From Bacteroidota bacterium (lineage in GTDB: Bacteria; Bacteroidota; Bacteroidia; JABEUT01): a DNA stretch of 53,914 nucleotides. The position numbers and the translations under genes were made by a program. Of this stretch, positions 24,265 through 34,251 are shown one piece after another; positions within the stretch are counted from its first letter, which is position 1; the number at the start of each line of letters is the position of its first letter. The notes under the pieces are model-generated. The model made no database searches. It had not been told where the DNA came from and worked only from the letters and a program-made list of their open reading frames with translations. The DNA is taken from the NCBI GenBank assembly GCA_021823405.1, contig JAKAOA010000004.1, positions 1 through 53,914 of the forward strand. The letters run 5' to 3'.

Positions 24265-25710
24265 TTATTTTAGGATAATTAGCTTTCCTTCTCCAATTAA
24301 ACCGCCGTTAACGTTTTGTACACTATATAGATAAACGCCGTTTGGTTGGCCCGAAAGATTGATTTGAAACTGTTCACCGGTAGTAAAAAATTGTTTGGAA
24401 TATATTTTCACGCCCGATATATTAAACACTTCAACAGTTTCACCGTAGGGATTTATAGGTAGATTATTTAATTGCAAGTTAAATAGCCCCTCGCCCGGAT
24501 TTGGGTAAACATTAATGGCGCGGTTGGTTCTGGTTAAGTTGATAAATGAAGCAATAGCGCCGGTGTCAATTCTGAAGATTACGCCATTGTTCCCAACGCC
24601 GCCATTTTGTGTCATGCCATAAAGGAATTTGCCTGAAAGGGTTAGTTCACCCCATGGATTTGCGCCTTGCGTACCGTTAAAATTATACATAATCCTGAAT
24701 TGCGAACCGTTTGTATCTATAGAAAAGATTGTTCCGGAGCTGCCTGTTCCGCCTTCCGACGTCATTCCGTAAAGAAATCGTCCGGAGCTGATTAACCCAC
24801 TTTCAGGATAGTTACCGCTGGTTGCAGTAAAGTCAAATAAATCTCTAAAATTAGCGCCGTTGGTATCTATAGAAAAGATACAACCTTCATTATTTGCCCC
24901 TGCGCCGTTAGTCATGCCATAAATTTTGCCGCCTAACAATAAAGGTGTAGCTTCGGGTAGAGCGCCATTGCTGTTGCCATTAAAATCAAAGAATTCGTTA
25001 TAACGCGATCCGCTTACGGAGATTGAAAAAATGGAGCCGGCGCTGTAATTTGGTCCCCCATCATCAATGAGTCCGAATAATTGATTTCCTGAAACCGAAG
25101 GCGTTAGCCCGTTTACACCGGGGAGTCCGTTTACAAGGTCAAATATATCCTGAAAGGAACTGCCGTTGGTATTGATAGAAAAGATAACCCCGTTGGCATT
25201 TACACCTCCGCTATTGGTCATTCCAAAAAGCTTACCACTCAAAAGGACTAAGGCGCTTACCGGTTTGTCCGGATTATTGCCCGAACTGCTGAAATCATAA
25301 AGATCCTTATAGCCCGTTCCATTTGTGTTTATTGAGAATATCATTCCCACGCCGTTTCTCCCCCCTCCTCCGGTGTTACCATAGAGGACGCTTCCCGAAA
25401 GGGTTAAGGAAGATTCGGGCGTTTCGCCATTTATGCCGTTCGTGTCGTCGAAATCCCAGAGGTCTTTATACCCGCTTCCATTGGTATCTATTGAAAAGAT
25501 GTTACCCCAATTATTGGAGCCGCCTGCGCTGGTCATCCCATACATTACATTACCTGATATAATTAGATTTATACCAAGCGGACCTCGCCCGTCGGCATTG
25601 CCTGCTTTGCCTGTGTCCTGAAAGTAATGTAAAACTGTAAATTGGGCTTTACAATTAAAAAGCGCTGAAGAACTTACTACCAAAAACAAGGCGAGTAGCT
25701 TTTCTCTCAT
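24265..25710 (-). CDS. Secreted GloVer-repeat (choice-of-anchor) protein with type A T9SS sorting domain
   Basis: 481 residues, signal peptide ending near NCKAQ. The body consists of seven repeats of about 48 residues, each with a GxxLYGMTxxGG...GxIFSIDTNG...F pattern, the 'GloVer' tandem-repeat family that probably forms a beta-propeller. The fourth repeat (LFGLIDDGGPNY) is the most diverged. The C-terminal 75 residues (INVYPNPGEGLFNL, VEVFNISGVKIYSKQ, QPNGVYLYSV, GEGKLIILK) are the type A sorting tail. It shares tail and orientation with the next gene downstream, 54 bases away, so the two may be co-expressed. Confidence 0.88.
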   Translation of the reverse strand: MREKLLALFLVVSSSALFNCKAQFTVLHYFQDTGKAGNADGRGPLGINLIISGNVMYGMTSAGGSNNWGNIFSIDTNGSGYKDLWDFDDTNGINGETPESSLTLSGSVLYGNTGGGGRNGVGMIFSINTNGTGYKDLYDFSSSGNNPDKPVSALVLLSGKLFGMTNSGGVNANGVIFSINTNGSSFQDIFDLVNGLPGVNGLTPSVSGNQLFGLIDDGGPNYSAGSIFSISVSGSRYNEFFDFNGNSNGALPEATPLLLGGKIYGMTNGAGANNEGCIFSIDTNGANFRDLFDFTATSGNYPESGLISSGRFLYGMTSEGGTGSSGTIFSIDTNGSQFRIMYNFNGTQGANPWGELTLSGKFLYGMTQNGGVGNNGVIFRIDTGAIASFINLTRTNRAINVYPNPGEGLFNLQLNNLPINPYGETVEVFNISGVKIYSKQFFTTGEQFQINLSGQPNGVYLYSVQNVNGGLIGEGKLIILK

Positions 25711-25941
25711 AAGGTTTCTTATTTTAGAAATAAAGAACCATGCAAATATAGAAAAATTGTTACATGTTCGAGTTGTTCTATATCATGCAAAGCAATTTGT
25801 TAATAAATAATGTCACGTTCATGAACTTCATTTTAGCCGGGCTTGAAATTGCGGGTTTTTCCATCAAACAGCTGTAAACCAATAGAATCAGTCGCGTTTG
25901 TTCATTATAAATAGCTTTGAATTCCTTTGAACAAAAGCGTT

Positions 25942-26880
25942 TTAATTGGTTGTGAATTCCAATTTCTTCGCCTCTTTATAAACTTCCCGAATGCCGTCCT
26001 TAAGTTCAATGCGGTGTTTCCAGCCGATAGAGTGTATTTTGCTCATATCCAATAGTTTGCGTGGAGTTCCATCGGGTTTGGCAGGGTTGAACCTGACATC
26101 GCCGCGATAATCGGTAATATCCTTTATTAACAAGGCGAGGTCGCGTATTGAAATATCGGTTCCGCTGCCCACATTAACAGGTTCTTTCTCATTATAATTC
26201 TCCATTAAAAAGATAGATGCTTCAGCCAGATCGTCAACGTGCAGAAATTCGCGTAAAGGCGTGCCTGTACCCCATATCTCTACAGCCGGTTCATTCCGCG
26301 CTTTGGCGGTATGAAATTTGCGCAGCATAGCGGGAAGGACGTGTGAATTTTCAAGATCGTAGTTGTCCTTGGGTCCATACAGATTGGTGGGCAATAAAGA
26401 AATAAAATTACAGCCATATTGCAGTCGGTATGACTCGCAAAGTTTTATTCCGGCTATCTTGGCTATGGCATAAGGTTCGTTTGTATATTCAAGAGGACCG
26501 GTAAGCAGATATGACTCCTTAAGAGGTTGGGGAGCGAGTTTGGGGTAGATGCAGGAAGAACCGAGGAAGAGCAATTTCTTCGCCTTATTCTGCCACGAGG
26601 CATGTATTATATTTGATTCAATGGCGAGATTATCGTATATAAATTCGGCGCGATAGAGGTTATTGGCATTTATACCGCCTACTTTAGCAGCGGCGAGAAA
26701 TATATATTCCGGTTTATTCTCTTGAAAAAAATCGAAGACCTGTTGCTGGTTTCGCAGATCGAGTTCTGAAGAGGTGCGTACCGTAATATGGTCGTACCCC
26801 CGTTCATTCAATTTTCGGATTATTGCCGAACCTACCATCCCTTTGTGACCGGCAACGTATATTTTTGAGCGTCTGTCCAT
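25942..26880 (-). CDS. fcl: GDP-L-fucose synthase
   Basis: 312 residues of the short-chain-dehydrogenase family. Nucleotide motif [12 protein letters not shown] near 9-20; the serine in FLGSSCIYP and the YAIAK pair ([11 protein letters not shown]) form the catalytic triad; [22 protein letters not shown] and [10 protein letters not shown] are family hallmarks. It epimerises and reduces GDP-4-keto-6-deoxymannose to GDP-L-fucose with NADPH. It directly follows gmd (29-base gap), so the pair makes GDP-fucose for surface glycans. Confidence 0.95.
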   Translation of the reverse strand: MDRRSKIYVAGHKGMVGSAIIRKLNERGYDHITVRTSSELDLRNQQQVFDFFQENKPEYIFLAAAKVGGINANNLYRAEFIYDNLAIESNIIHASWQNKAKKLLFLGSSCIYPKLAPQPLKESYLLTGPLEYTNEPYAIAKIAGIKLCESYRLQYGCNFISLLPTNLYGPKDNYDLENSHVLPAMLRKFHTAKARNEPAVEIWGTGTPLREFLHVDDLAEASIFLMENYNEKEPVNVGSGTDISIRDLALLIKDITDYRGDVRFNPAKPDGTPRKLLDMSKIHSIGWKHRIELKDGIREVYKEAKKLEFTTN

Positions 26881-26909
26881 AAAATACGGATTTCAGATTT
26901 CAAAATATC

Positions 26910-27998
26910 TCATTCGTTAAAGTTCATGATGTCGTGACCTCCTTCAAGCAGGTATTTGTCTCTCTTGAACAGCTTAACATCGCTTGCAACCATTTCTTTA
27001 ACCATTTCGTCAATATTATATTTGGGTTTCCAACCCAGTTTTTTGAATGCTTTAGTGGCGTCTCCCACAAGCAGGTCGACTTCGGTGGGTCGGAAATAGC
27101 GGTTATCTATTTCAATGACAGTTTTACCGCTCTTTTTGTCTAATCCCTTTTCATTCACTCCCTTACCCTGCCACTCAAGCTCCATGCCTGTTTCCCTGAA
27201 TGCCAGTTCGGCAAAACGCCGTACCGAAATTTTTTTCCCGGTGGCGAGGACAAAGTCCTCCGGTTCGCGCTGCTGCATCATTAGCCACATACCTTCTACA
27301 TAGTCCTTTGCGTGCCCCCAGTCCCTCTCGGCATCAAGATTGCCGAGAAAAAGCTTTTCCTGTAATCCGAGTGATATTTTGGCGGCAGCCCTTGTAATCT
27401 TGCGAGTTACAAAAGTTTCGCCGCGCACAGGGCTTTCGTGGTTAAATAATATCCCGTTTATAGCGTACATGCCATATGCCTCACGGTAATTCCGGGTAAT
27501 CCAAAAGGCGTATAACTTGGCTACTCCATAAGGGCTTCGAGGGTAAAACGGGGTGGTTTCCTTTTGAGGTATTTCCTGCGCATACCCATAAAGTTCGGAA
27601 GTTGACGCTTGATATACCCTCGTTTTCTTTTCCAGTTTCAGTATCCTTACCGCTTCCAGCAGTCGCAGTACACCAATGGCATCGGTATTGGCGGTATATT
27701 CCGGCGTTTCGAATGATACTCTCACATGCGATTGTGCGGCAAGGTTATAGATTTCATCAGGTTGAACCTCCTGCACAATACGTATAAGATTTGAAGAGTC
27801 GGTAAGGTCGCCATAATGCAGAAAAAAATTATTTTTCTTTTCGTGTACGTCCTTATAAAGGTGGTCAATGCGGTGAGTGTTGAACAATGAACTTCGCCGT
27901 TTTACGCCATGAACTTCGTAACCCTTATGAAGCAGCAATTCCGACAAGTACGCTCCATCCTGTCCTGTAATTCCGGTTACCAGCGCCTTTTTAGCCAT
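26910..27998 (-). CDS. gmd: GDP-mannose 4,6-dehydratase
   Basis: 362 residues from the ATG at 27998, where [18 protein letters not shown] begins; a frame from 28082 adds unlike residues. Other landmarks are [28 protein letters not shown], the [14 protein letters not shown] catalytic pair, and [15 protein letters not shown]. It converts GDP-mannose to GDP-4-keto-6-deoxymannose, the substrate of the next gene. Confidence 0.96.
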   Translation of the reverse strand: MAKKALVTGITGQDGAYLSELLLHKGYEVHGVKRRSSLFNTHRIDHLYKDVHEKKNNFFLHYGDLTDSSNLIRIVQEVQPDEIYNLAAQSHVRVSFETPEYTANTDAIGVLRLLEAVRILKLEKKTRVYQASTSELYGYAQEIPQKETTPFYPRSPYGVAKLYAFWITRNYREAYGMYAINGILFNHESPVRGETFVTRKITRAAAKISLGLQEKLFLGNLDAERDWGHAKDYVEGMWLMMQQREPEDFVLATGKKISVRRFAELAFRETGMELEWQGKGVNEKGLDKKSGKTVIEIDNRYFRPTEVDLLVGDATKAFKKLGWKPKYNIDEMVKEMVASDVKLFKRDKYLLEGGHDIMNFNE

Positions 27999-28082
27999 AT
28001 CAGTTAAATTATTCATGCAATAATAGTGAAAAATATGAATAAACAGCATTCCATCCTCTTGGAATCCGAAAAGTATATACAA

Positions 28083-28376
28083 ACCTGCTTTACGTATGAA
28101 GCCCGTATTACTTCATTGTGCAGTTTAACATAAGAATAATTTAAAAATTCGTCACATACGAGAAGTATAAGCGAAGAAAAAACGGAGTTTACTATTATCC
28201 CAAAGCAATAAATTGAATTAAGAATTATAATTTATTTCCGGCTTAACCCATACCTGTCTGTGGGGCGTAAAATCAGTTTCAACCTGTTAACACACTTGTA
28301 GTCAGCCGGTTGGTTTGTTGCTGACGGCTTGTAGTTCGATTGGGAATGCTTTCTGTTATTAAATTATTTTAAACTT
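28083..28376. other. AT-rich spacer between gmd and the efflux operon
   Basis: I see no gene, RNA or repeat here up to the operator at 28377. It should contain the gmd promoter on the minus strand, which I could not place. Confidence 0.5.
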
Positions 28377-28421
28377 TTGATTAAAATCATTGTTTTAATC
28401 AAATGATTAATCATATATTTG
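28377..28421 (+). promoter_or_regulatory. Palindromic operator and promoter of the TetR-efflux operon
   Basis: TTGATTAAAA and TTTTAATCAA (28377-28402) form a perfect 10-base inverted repeat with a 6-base spacer, followed at once by the palindrome ATGATTAATCAT (28403-28414). The -7 element TATATTTG occupies 28414-28421, so a bound dimer would block the promoter. This is the expected layout for a self-regulating TetR repressor. The link to the TetR protein is inference from position. Confidence 0.75.
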
Positions 28422-28439
28422 CTGCCCGAAAGTAAAACG

Positions 28440-29063
28440 ATGAAGCCGATTAAAAAACCTGAACCGACAGAGAGCGCGCGGCAAAAGATAATTGCCGCCG
28501 CTCGTTTGCTTTTCACAAAAAATGCATATACGGCGGTAAAGACCAGGGATATTGCAAAAGAAGCAGGCATCAATTTGGCGCTGTTGAATTATTATTTCGG
28601 CAGCAAGGAGAAGCTTTTTGAAATAGTAATGACTGAAAACATAGGACACTTTTTCAAAGATGTAACGCTTTTATTAAATGATGAACGGACAACTTTCTTT
28701 AGAAAAATTGAATTATTGGTTGACTTCTATATCACACGCCTCACAGATAATCCCGATTTGCCTCTGTTCGTTCTTATCCAGGCAAGGAACAGCGCAAAGA
28801 ATCTTCCAAACAAGGTACACCGACTGGGTTCTTCATTTTTCCTGAAACAGTATCGGGATGAGATGAAAGCGGGCAGGGCGGTAAAAATGGATGAAACCCA
28901 CCTGATGCTGAATCTTCTCGGATTATCGATATTTCCCTTTTCTGCACGGGCAATGGCAAAAAAAATCAGGAGTATTGATGATAAGGAATTCAATAAATTA
29001 ATGCAAGAGCGAAGGAAGCTGGTGCCGATATGGATGAAAGCAATGCTTGAAATTAAAAAGTAG
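28440..29063 (+). CDS. TetR/AcrR-family transcriptional repressor
   Basis: 207 residues from the ATG at 28440; the TTG at 28419 lies in the promoter. The N-terminal HTH is clear: ARQKIIAAARLLFTKNAYTAVKTRDIAKEAGINLALLNYYFGSKEKLF split over residues about 15-62. The rest is the helical ligand-binding domain with no recognisable ligand motif. It is the first gene of the efflux operon and probably binds the palindrome just upstream, releasing it when an exported compound is present. Confidence 0.9.
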   Translation: MKPIKKPEPTESARQKIIAAARLLFTKNAYTAVKTRDIAKEAGINLALLNYYFGSKEKLFEIVMTENIGHFFKDVTLLLNDERTTFFRKIELLVDFYITRLTDNPDLPLFVLIQARNSAKNLPNKVHRLGSSFFLKQYRDEMKAGRAVKMDETHLMLNLLGLSIFPFSARAMAKKIRSIDDKEFNKLMQERRKLVPIWMKAMLEIKK

Positions 29064-29094
29064 ATTGAGTTAATCGTTATAAAAAGACAGGATT

Positions 29095-30435
29095 ATGAAA
29101 CTATTTAAAAATTGCCGCTTATTCCCCCTCATCGGGAGAATATTAATCCTTACCTCATTAAGTTCAGCGATGGCTGATGTTACGGTCTGTGCCCAACAAG
29201 CGAGTCAAAATCAACAGCCCGCAAAAAGCATTAGTTTGGAAGATTGTTATAAACTGGCGAGACAACAATATCCGCTTATTCAGCAGAGCGGGCTGATAGA
29301 TAAAACCAAGGACTTCAGCGTAGAGAATGCCAGCAGGGGCTATCTGCCTCAAGTAAGCTTTAATGGGCAAGGCACCTATCAGTCGGCAGTAACTCAAATA
29401 CCTACCGGGGGTCTTCCGAGACCATTTAATGAAATAAATTTTCCGGTGCTGCCTCTGACGGAATATAACATTCACGGAGAGGTTGACCAGACCATTTATG
29501 ACGGAGGGGTAATTAAACAAACAAAGCTATCCGATATAGCAAATGCTGATATGCAACGACAAAATCTTGAAGTACAATTATATACATTAAAAGAGAGGAT
29601 AAACCAGATTTATTTTGGAGTGCTATTAATGAATGAGCAGATAAAACAGAGCGAACTGACGCAAAAGGATATTCAAACCACAATAGATAAAACTAATGAA
29701 CTGATTAAAAACGGAATGGCTCTGCCAAGCGCTGTGGAAGAACTACAGGCAGAACTAATGCAGCAACAACAGAACGAAATTCAGATGGATGCTAACCGCA
29801 AAGCATATCTTGATATGCTCGGCGTTTTCATTAATATGAAACTGGATGAGAACACTACTCTGGAAGTACCGGCAAGCGTAGCGCCATCCGACAGCATTAC
29901 AAGACCTGAACTCTCCTTCTACGATTACCAGAAGAAAAGCTATGATGTTCAGGAAAAATTAATTAACGCCGGCGACCGTCCCAAACTCTCCTTTTTCTTT
30001 GAAGGCGGCAATGCACTGCCAGGCTTGAATCCGTTTTTAATTACTCCCGCTTGGTTCTATATAACCGGTTTCCGCCTAACCTGGTCGCTTGGAGGATACT
30101 ATACCCTGAAGAATCAAAAAAGTTTACTCGAAATTGACAAACAAACCTCCGACATACAGAAAGAAACTTTCCTGTTCGATACCCATATTACCATGAAACA
30201 GCAAAACTCCCAAATTGCAAATCTGCAAGCGCTGATTAATAAAGACAATGACATAATTGCTAAACGTACCGAAGTGAAGGATGCGGCTTATGCACAATTG
30301 CAGACAGGTACAATTACCGTACACGATTACATAAACCAACTTGATGCAGAAGACCTGGCGAAACAAAGTTTGCTGCTGCATCAGGTTCAATTATTACAAG
30401 CATTCTACGATTATCAAAACACGACAGGCAATTAA
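29095..30435 (+). CDS. TolC-family outer-membrane efflux protein
   Basis: 446 residues with a signal peptide ending near VCAQ. The body shows the duplicated helical-barrel pattern of outer-membrane efflux proteins, with LEDCYKLARQQYPLIQQSGL at the start of repeat one, FNGQGTYQSAV strands, and long alpha-helical stretches (LKERINQIYFGVLLMNEQIKQ). It forms the outer-membrane exit duct of the system encoded by the next five genes. Confidence 0.9.
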   Translation: MKLFKNCRLFPLIGRILILTSLSSAMADVTVCAQQASQNQQPAKSISLEDCYKLARQQYPLIQQSGLIDKTKDFSVENASRGYLPQVSFNGQGTYQSAVTQIPTGGLPRPFNEINFPVLPLTEYNIHGEVDQTIYDGGVIKQTKLSDIANADMQRQNLEVQLYTLKERINQIYFGVLLMNEQIKQSELTQKDIQTTIDKTNELIKNGMALPSAVEELQAELMQQQQNEIQMDANRKAYLDMLGVFINMKLDENTTLEVPASVAPSDSITRPELSFYDYQKKSYDVQEKLINAGDRPKLSFFFEGGNALPGLNPFLITPAWFYITGFRLTWSLGGYYTLKNQKSLLEIDKQTSDIQKETFLFDTHITMKQQNSQIANLQALINKDNDIIAKRTEVKDAAYAQLQTGTITVHDYINQLDAEDLAKQSLLLHQVQLLQAFYDYQNTTGN

Positions 30436-30471
30436 ACAGAATATAGACGAATAGATAAAAAAACAAAAGTT

Positions 30472-31401
30472 ATGAACTCTGAAAAATCATTTACCGGATT
30501 AGCTTCTATTAAGCGTCTTACGGTTCTTATTACAGTAGCCGCTGCACTAACCTCATGCCATAACAGCGATGACGACTGGGATGCCGCAGGAGCATTTGAA
30601 TCAGTAGAGACGATAATTTCTACCGAAGCCAACGGGACTTTAATGGAATTTAATATAGAAGAGGGACAGACAAAAAAAGTCGGCGATTGGATAGGTTATG
30701 TGGATAGCGCACAGCTTTATTTTCATAAAAAGCAGCTCGAAGCGCAAATAGTTTCTACCATAAGCCAGGTACCCAATATACCGGTGCAGGTTGCCTCTCT
30801 GTATGCACAACTTTCCGATGCAGAGATAAACCAGAAGAGGATGGAGAGATTATTAAAGGCAGATGCGGCAACACAGCAGCAGTTAGATGATGCCAATACA
30901 CAAGTGGAAGTATTTAAGAAGCAGATTGACGCCCAAAAGTCGGCTCTTGGTATTACCACCGCCACGCTGGAAAAGGAAGTGGCGCCGCTTCAACGTCAGA
31001 TTGACCAGGTGGACGACCAACTGCAGAAATGTAAAATCATCAACCCGGTAAACGGCACAGTTCTAACAAAATATGCCGAAAACCATGAAGTAGTTACCGA
31101 AGGAAAAGCCCTATATAAGATCGCCCCTACCGATACCCTTATCCTGCGCGCTTATGTTACTGGCAACCAACTCGATATGATTAAACTCGGTCAGACGGTT
31201 ACAGTAAGAACGGATATGGGAGAAAATAAGTACAGGCATTATACCGGCGTTATATACTGGATATCTGACAAATCGGAGTTCACCCCGAAAACCATACCTA
31301 CCAAAGATGAGCGGGCAGACCTGGTATATGCGATAAAGGTGCGAGTTCCGAACGATGGTTACATAAAGATAGGAATGTACGGTGACGTAAAATTTCATTG
31401 A
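30472..31401 (+). CDS. HlyD-type periplasmic adaptor lipoprotein
   Basis: 309 residues with a lipobox LTSC (Cys29). A biotinyl-lipoyl half motif (GTLMEFNIEEGQTKKVGDWIGY) precedes a coiled-coil hairpin at about 88-185 rich in Gln and Leu, and the second half (CKIINPVNGTVLTKYAENHEVV, KIAPTDTLILRAYVTG) closes the lipoyl and barrel domains. It links the inner-membrane ABC pump to TolC. The lipid anchor replaces the usual N-terminal membrane helix. Confidence 0.92.
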   Translation: MNSEKSFTGLASIKRLTVLITVAAALTSCHNSDDDWDAAGAFESVETIISTEANGTLMEFNIEEGQTKKVGDWIGYVDSAQLYFHKKQLEAQIVSTISQVPNIPVQVASLYAQLSDAEINQKRMERLLKADAATQQQLDDANTQVEVFKKQIDAQKSALGITTATLEKEVAPLQRQIDQVDDQLQKCKIINPVNGTVLTKYAENHEVVTEGKALYKIAPTDTLILRAYVTGNQLDMIKLGQTVTVRTDMGENKYRHYTGVIYWISDKSEFTPKTIPTKDERADLVYAIKVRVPNDGYIKIGMYGDVKFH

Positions 31402-31443
31402 GAATAATACCAACTAAATACCGGACAATCAAGTTATAAGCCA

Positions 31444-32382
31444 ATGAACGCCATAACCCTTGAACATATTACTAAAACATACAACAAAGGCGCAGTACTT
31501 GCTGTTGATGATGTGTCGTTTGCTGTAGAAAAAGGAGAAATGTTCGGTATTATCGGACCCGATGGCGCAGGGAAAACAAGCATTTTCAGAATTCTAACAA
31601 CACTTCTGCTCGCGGATAAAGGTACGGCAACGGTGGCAGGATATGATGTTATAAAAGATTTTCAAAAGATAAGGGGAATAATCGGTTACATGCCCGGTAG
31701 ATTCTCTTTATATCAGGACCTCACTGTTGAAGAGAATCTGAATTTTTTTGCTACCGTCTTCGGAACATCTATTGACGAAAATTACGACCAGATAAAAGAT
31801 ATATATGTAATGCTTGAGCCGTTTAAAGACAGACGCGCAGGAAAATTGTCGGGTGGTATGAAACAAAAACTGGCGCTATGCTGCGCCCTTATACATAAAC
31901 CGGAGGTACTTTTTCTAGACGAACCTACCACAGGCGTTGATGTTGTATCGAGAAGAGAATTCTGGGATATTCTAAAACGGCTGAAAGCTGAAGGAATTAC
32001 AATTTTGGTCTCCACATCATATATGGACGAGGCAACGCTATGTGACCGGATCGCCTTAATGCTTGGAGGTAAGATATTGTCTTCCGATACTCCGGAGAGA
32101 GTAATTAAATCATATCCTGAAAAACTTTTCGCGGTGAAATCATCCACCATGCACGCACTGCTTAAGGATTTACGTGCGAACGAGAATGTAGTGCAATGCT
32201 ATGCTGCAGGCGAGTACATACATTTTACTCTAAAAGAAGCCGGAGAAGCGAACGAAAATATATTGTTGAAATTTCTGCGCGATAAGCACGAGAAAGATTT
32301 AATATTCACTGAAACCGTTCCCACAGTGGAAGATTGCTTTATACGATTATTAGGAAAACAAGATGGAGGAGCCGGTAATTAG
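31444..32382 (+). CDS. ABC transporter ATP-binding protein (first half of a YbhF-like pair)
   Basis: 312 residues. Walker A GPDGAGKTS (38-46), signature LSGGMKQ (135-141), Walker B VLFLDEP (155-161), and a C-terminal 80-residue extension. It belongs to the ABC-2 drug/multi-substrate exporters. In E. coli YbhF two such domains are one protein; here they are two genes, and this gene's last 20 bases overlap the start of the next. Confidence 0.93.
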   Translation: MNAITLEHITKTYNKGAVLAVDDVSFAVEKGEMFGIIGPDGAGKTSIFRILTTLLLADKGTATVAGYDVIKDFQKIRGIIGYMPGRFSLYQDLTVEENLNFFATVFGTSIDENYDQIKDIYVMLEPFKDRRAGKLSGGMKQKLALCCALIHKPEVLFLDEPTTGVDVVSRREFWDILKRLKAEGITILVSTSYMDEATLCDRIALMLGGKILSSDTPERVIKSYPEKLFAVKSSTMHALLKDLRANENVVQCYAAGEYIHFTLKEAGEANENILLKFLRDKHEKDLIFTETVPTVEDCFIRLLGKQDGGAGN

Positions 32383-33106
32383 AACAAAAGAACTGACAAA
32401 GCGCTTTGGCGATTTTGTAGCTGTGGACCGAATCACCTTCGATGTTCATAAAGGCGAGATATTCGGATTCCTCGGGGCGAACGGAGCAGGAAAAACAACC
32501 GCTATGCGCATGCTTTGCGGGCTATCTATACCAACATCAGGCGAAGCGATGGTGGCGGGTATTGATGTTTATCATCATCCTGAACAAGTAAAACGGAGCA
32601 TTGGATACATGAGCCAGAAGTTTTCTTTATACGAAGACCTGACCGTACTGGAAAACATCAGGTTTTATGCCGGAATTTATGGACTGACCGATAAACAGAT
32701 AAAAAACAAGAGCGAAGAATTGATTGAAAAACTAGGTCTACAGAAGCAAGCTAAAGTACTGGTTGCAAGCTTGCCGCTCGGTTGGCGACAGAAACTCGCA
32801 TTTTCGGTAGCCATAGTTCACCAGCCGAAAGTTGTTTTTTTAGACGAACCCACCGGCGGAGTTGACCCCTCAATGCGAAAGCAGTTCTGGGATATGATAT
32901 ACGATGCCTCGGCAGACGGGATTACAATTTTCGTAACCACCCACTATCTGGATGAGGCGGAATATTGTGACAGAATCTGCATTATGGTTGACGGGCGGAT
33001 TAAGGCGCTGGACACCCCGTTCTTACTGAAGAAAAATTATGGCGTGGATAATATAACGGAAGTTTTTTACCGGCTGGCGAGAACGGCGCAACGGTCGGGA
33101 GATTGA
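32363..33106 (+). CDS. ABC transporter ATP-binding protein (second half of a YbhF-like pair)
   Basis: 247 residues. Walker A GANGAGKTT (38-46) and Walker B VVFLDEP (157-163) are intact, but the signature motif is SLPLGWRQK (136-144) in place of LSGGQ. The same substitution is seen in the C-terminal domains of YbhF/RbbA-type proteins, so it is a family trait and not decay. It would pair with the preceding ATPase as an asymmetric dimer. Confidence 0.93.
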   Translation: MEEPVIRTKELTKRFGDFVAVDRITFDVHKGEIFGFLGANGAGKTTAMRMLCGLSIPTSGEAMVAGIDVYHHPEQVKRSIGYMSQKFSLYEDLTVLENIRFYAGIYGLTDKQIKNKSEELIEKLGLQKQAKVLVASLPLGWRQKLAFSVAIVHQPKVVFLDEPTGGVDPSMRKQFWDMIYDASADGITIFVTTHYLDEAEYCDRICIMVDGRIKALDTPFLLKKNYGVDNITEVFYRLARTAQRSGD

Positions 33107-33144
33107 TTCAACGATTTAAAGCGGAAACGAATAACAAAAATATA

Positions 33145-34251
33145 ATGAAAGAGTTTTTAGCATTTATAACAAAAGAATTTGCCCACGTTTTCCGCGACAG
33201 AAAGACCTTGCTCATGCTGTTCGGCGTTCCTATTGTTCAGATAATACTTTTCGGTTTTGCGCTTACAAATGAAATAAAGGACTCGAATATTGTAATTGTA
33301 GACAATGCCAAAGATATAGCTACACAGCAGATTATTACAAAAATTGCTTCTACCGACTATTTCAAAATAAAAGGAAACCTTGCAAGCGCCGATGAGATAG
33401 ACAAGGCATTCAAGTCGGGCGACATTAAGTTAGCCATTGTTTTCCCTGTTAATTTCTATACCGACCTGTTACATACAAATAAGGCGCAGGTGCAGATAAT
33501 CGCCGATGCATCGGACCCTAATACGGCAACCACCCTTACTGAATATGTAAAGGGAATAATAGCCGATTACCAGTCGCAACTCTCCGAAACTATGCAGACC
33601 CCCGAACAGATTATTACAAATACCAGAATGCTGTATAACCCCGATCTGAAAGGCGCACCCAATTTTGTACCCGGAGTAATTGCAATGGTAATGCTGCTCG
33701 TATGCGTAATGATGACGTCTATTTCTATTGTTCGCGAAAAAGAGCTGGGCACCATGGAAGTTTTGCTTGTATCTCCATTCAAGCCCATTCTTGTAATCCT
33801 TGCCAAAGCAGTTCCTTACCTTGTAGTTTCCCTTTTGAACCTTACTGTAATACTTTTACTTAGCGTTTATCTGCTCGACCTGCCTATTAAAGGAAACTTG
33901 CTGTTGCTTTATTCTGTAAGCACGCTTTATATTATAACAAGCCTTGCACTAGGATTATTAGTATCCACAGGAGCTAAAACCCAGCAAGGCGCAATGACGC
34001 TGTCACTCGTAGGAATGATGCTGCCAACCATGATGCTTAGCGGCTATATCTATCCGATAGAAAATATGCCGTGGATTCTTCGGTTCATCTCGAACGCAGT
34101 TCCGGCAAAATGGTATTATATAATTGTAAAAGCAGTAATGTTAAAAGGATTAAGTTTTAGTTTTATTTGGCGGGAGACGCTCATACTTTTCGGAATGACG
34201 CTTGTATTTCTCTTTCTTAGTATGCGTAATTTTAAAATAAGGTTGGAATGA
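33145..34251 (+). CDS. ABC-2 type permease (YbhS/YhhJ-like)
   Basis: 368 residues from the ATG at 33145. One N-terminal membrane helix (LLMLFGVPIVQIILFGFAL), a periplasmic domain of about 150 residues, then five C-terminal helices with the conserved REKELGTMEVLLVSPFKP and PIENMPWILRFISNAVPAKW motifs. It forms the membrane channel with the next gene product. Stop and start codons of the two permease genes overlap (ATGA at 34248-34251). Confidence 0.92.
   Translation: MKEFLAFITKEFAHVFRDRKTLLMLFGVPIVQIILFGFALTNEIKDSNIVIVDNAKDIATQQIITKIASTDYFKIKGNLASADEIDKAFKSGDIKLAIVFPVNFYTDLLHTNKAQVQIIADASDPNTATTLTEYVKGIIADYQSQLSETMQTPEQIITNTRMLYNPDLKGAPNFVPGVIAMVMLLVCVMMTSISIVREKELGTMEVLLVSPFKPILVILAKAVPYLVVSLLNLTVILLLSVYLLDLPIKGNLLLLYSVSTLYIITSLALGLLVSTGAKTQQGAMTLSLVGMMLPTMMLSGYIYPIENMPWILRFISNAVPAKWYYIIVKAVMLKGLSFSFIWRETLILFGMTLVFLFLSMRNFKIRLE

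Noticed and set aside
32363-33106. Second ABC ATPase seen as inactive because LSGGQ is missing
   Set aside because: The SLPLGWRQ form is normal for the second nucleotide-binding domain of YbhF/RbbA-type exporters, and both Walker motifs are intact.
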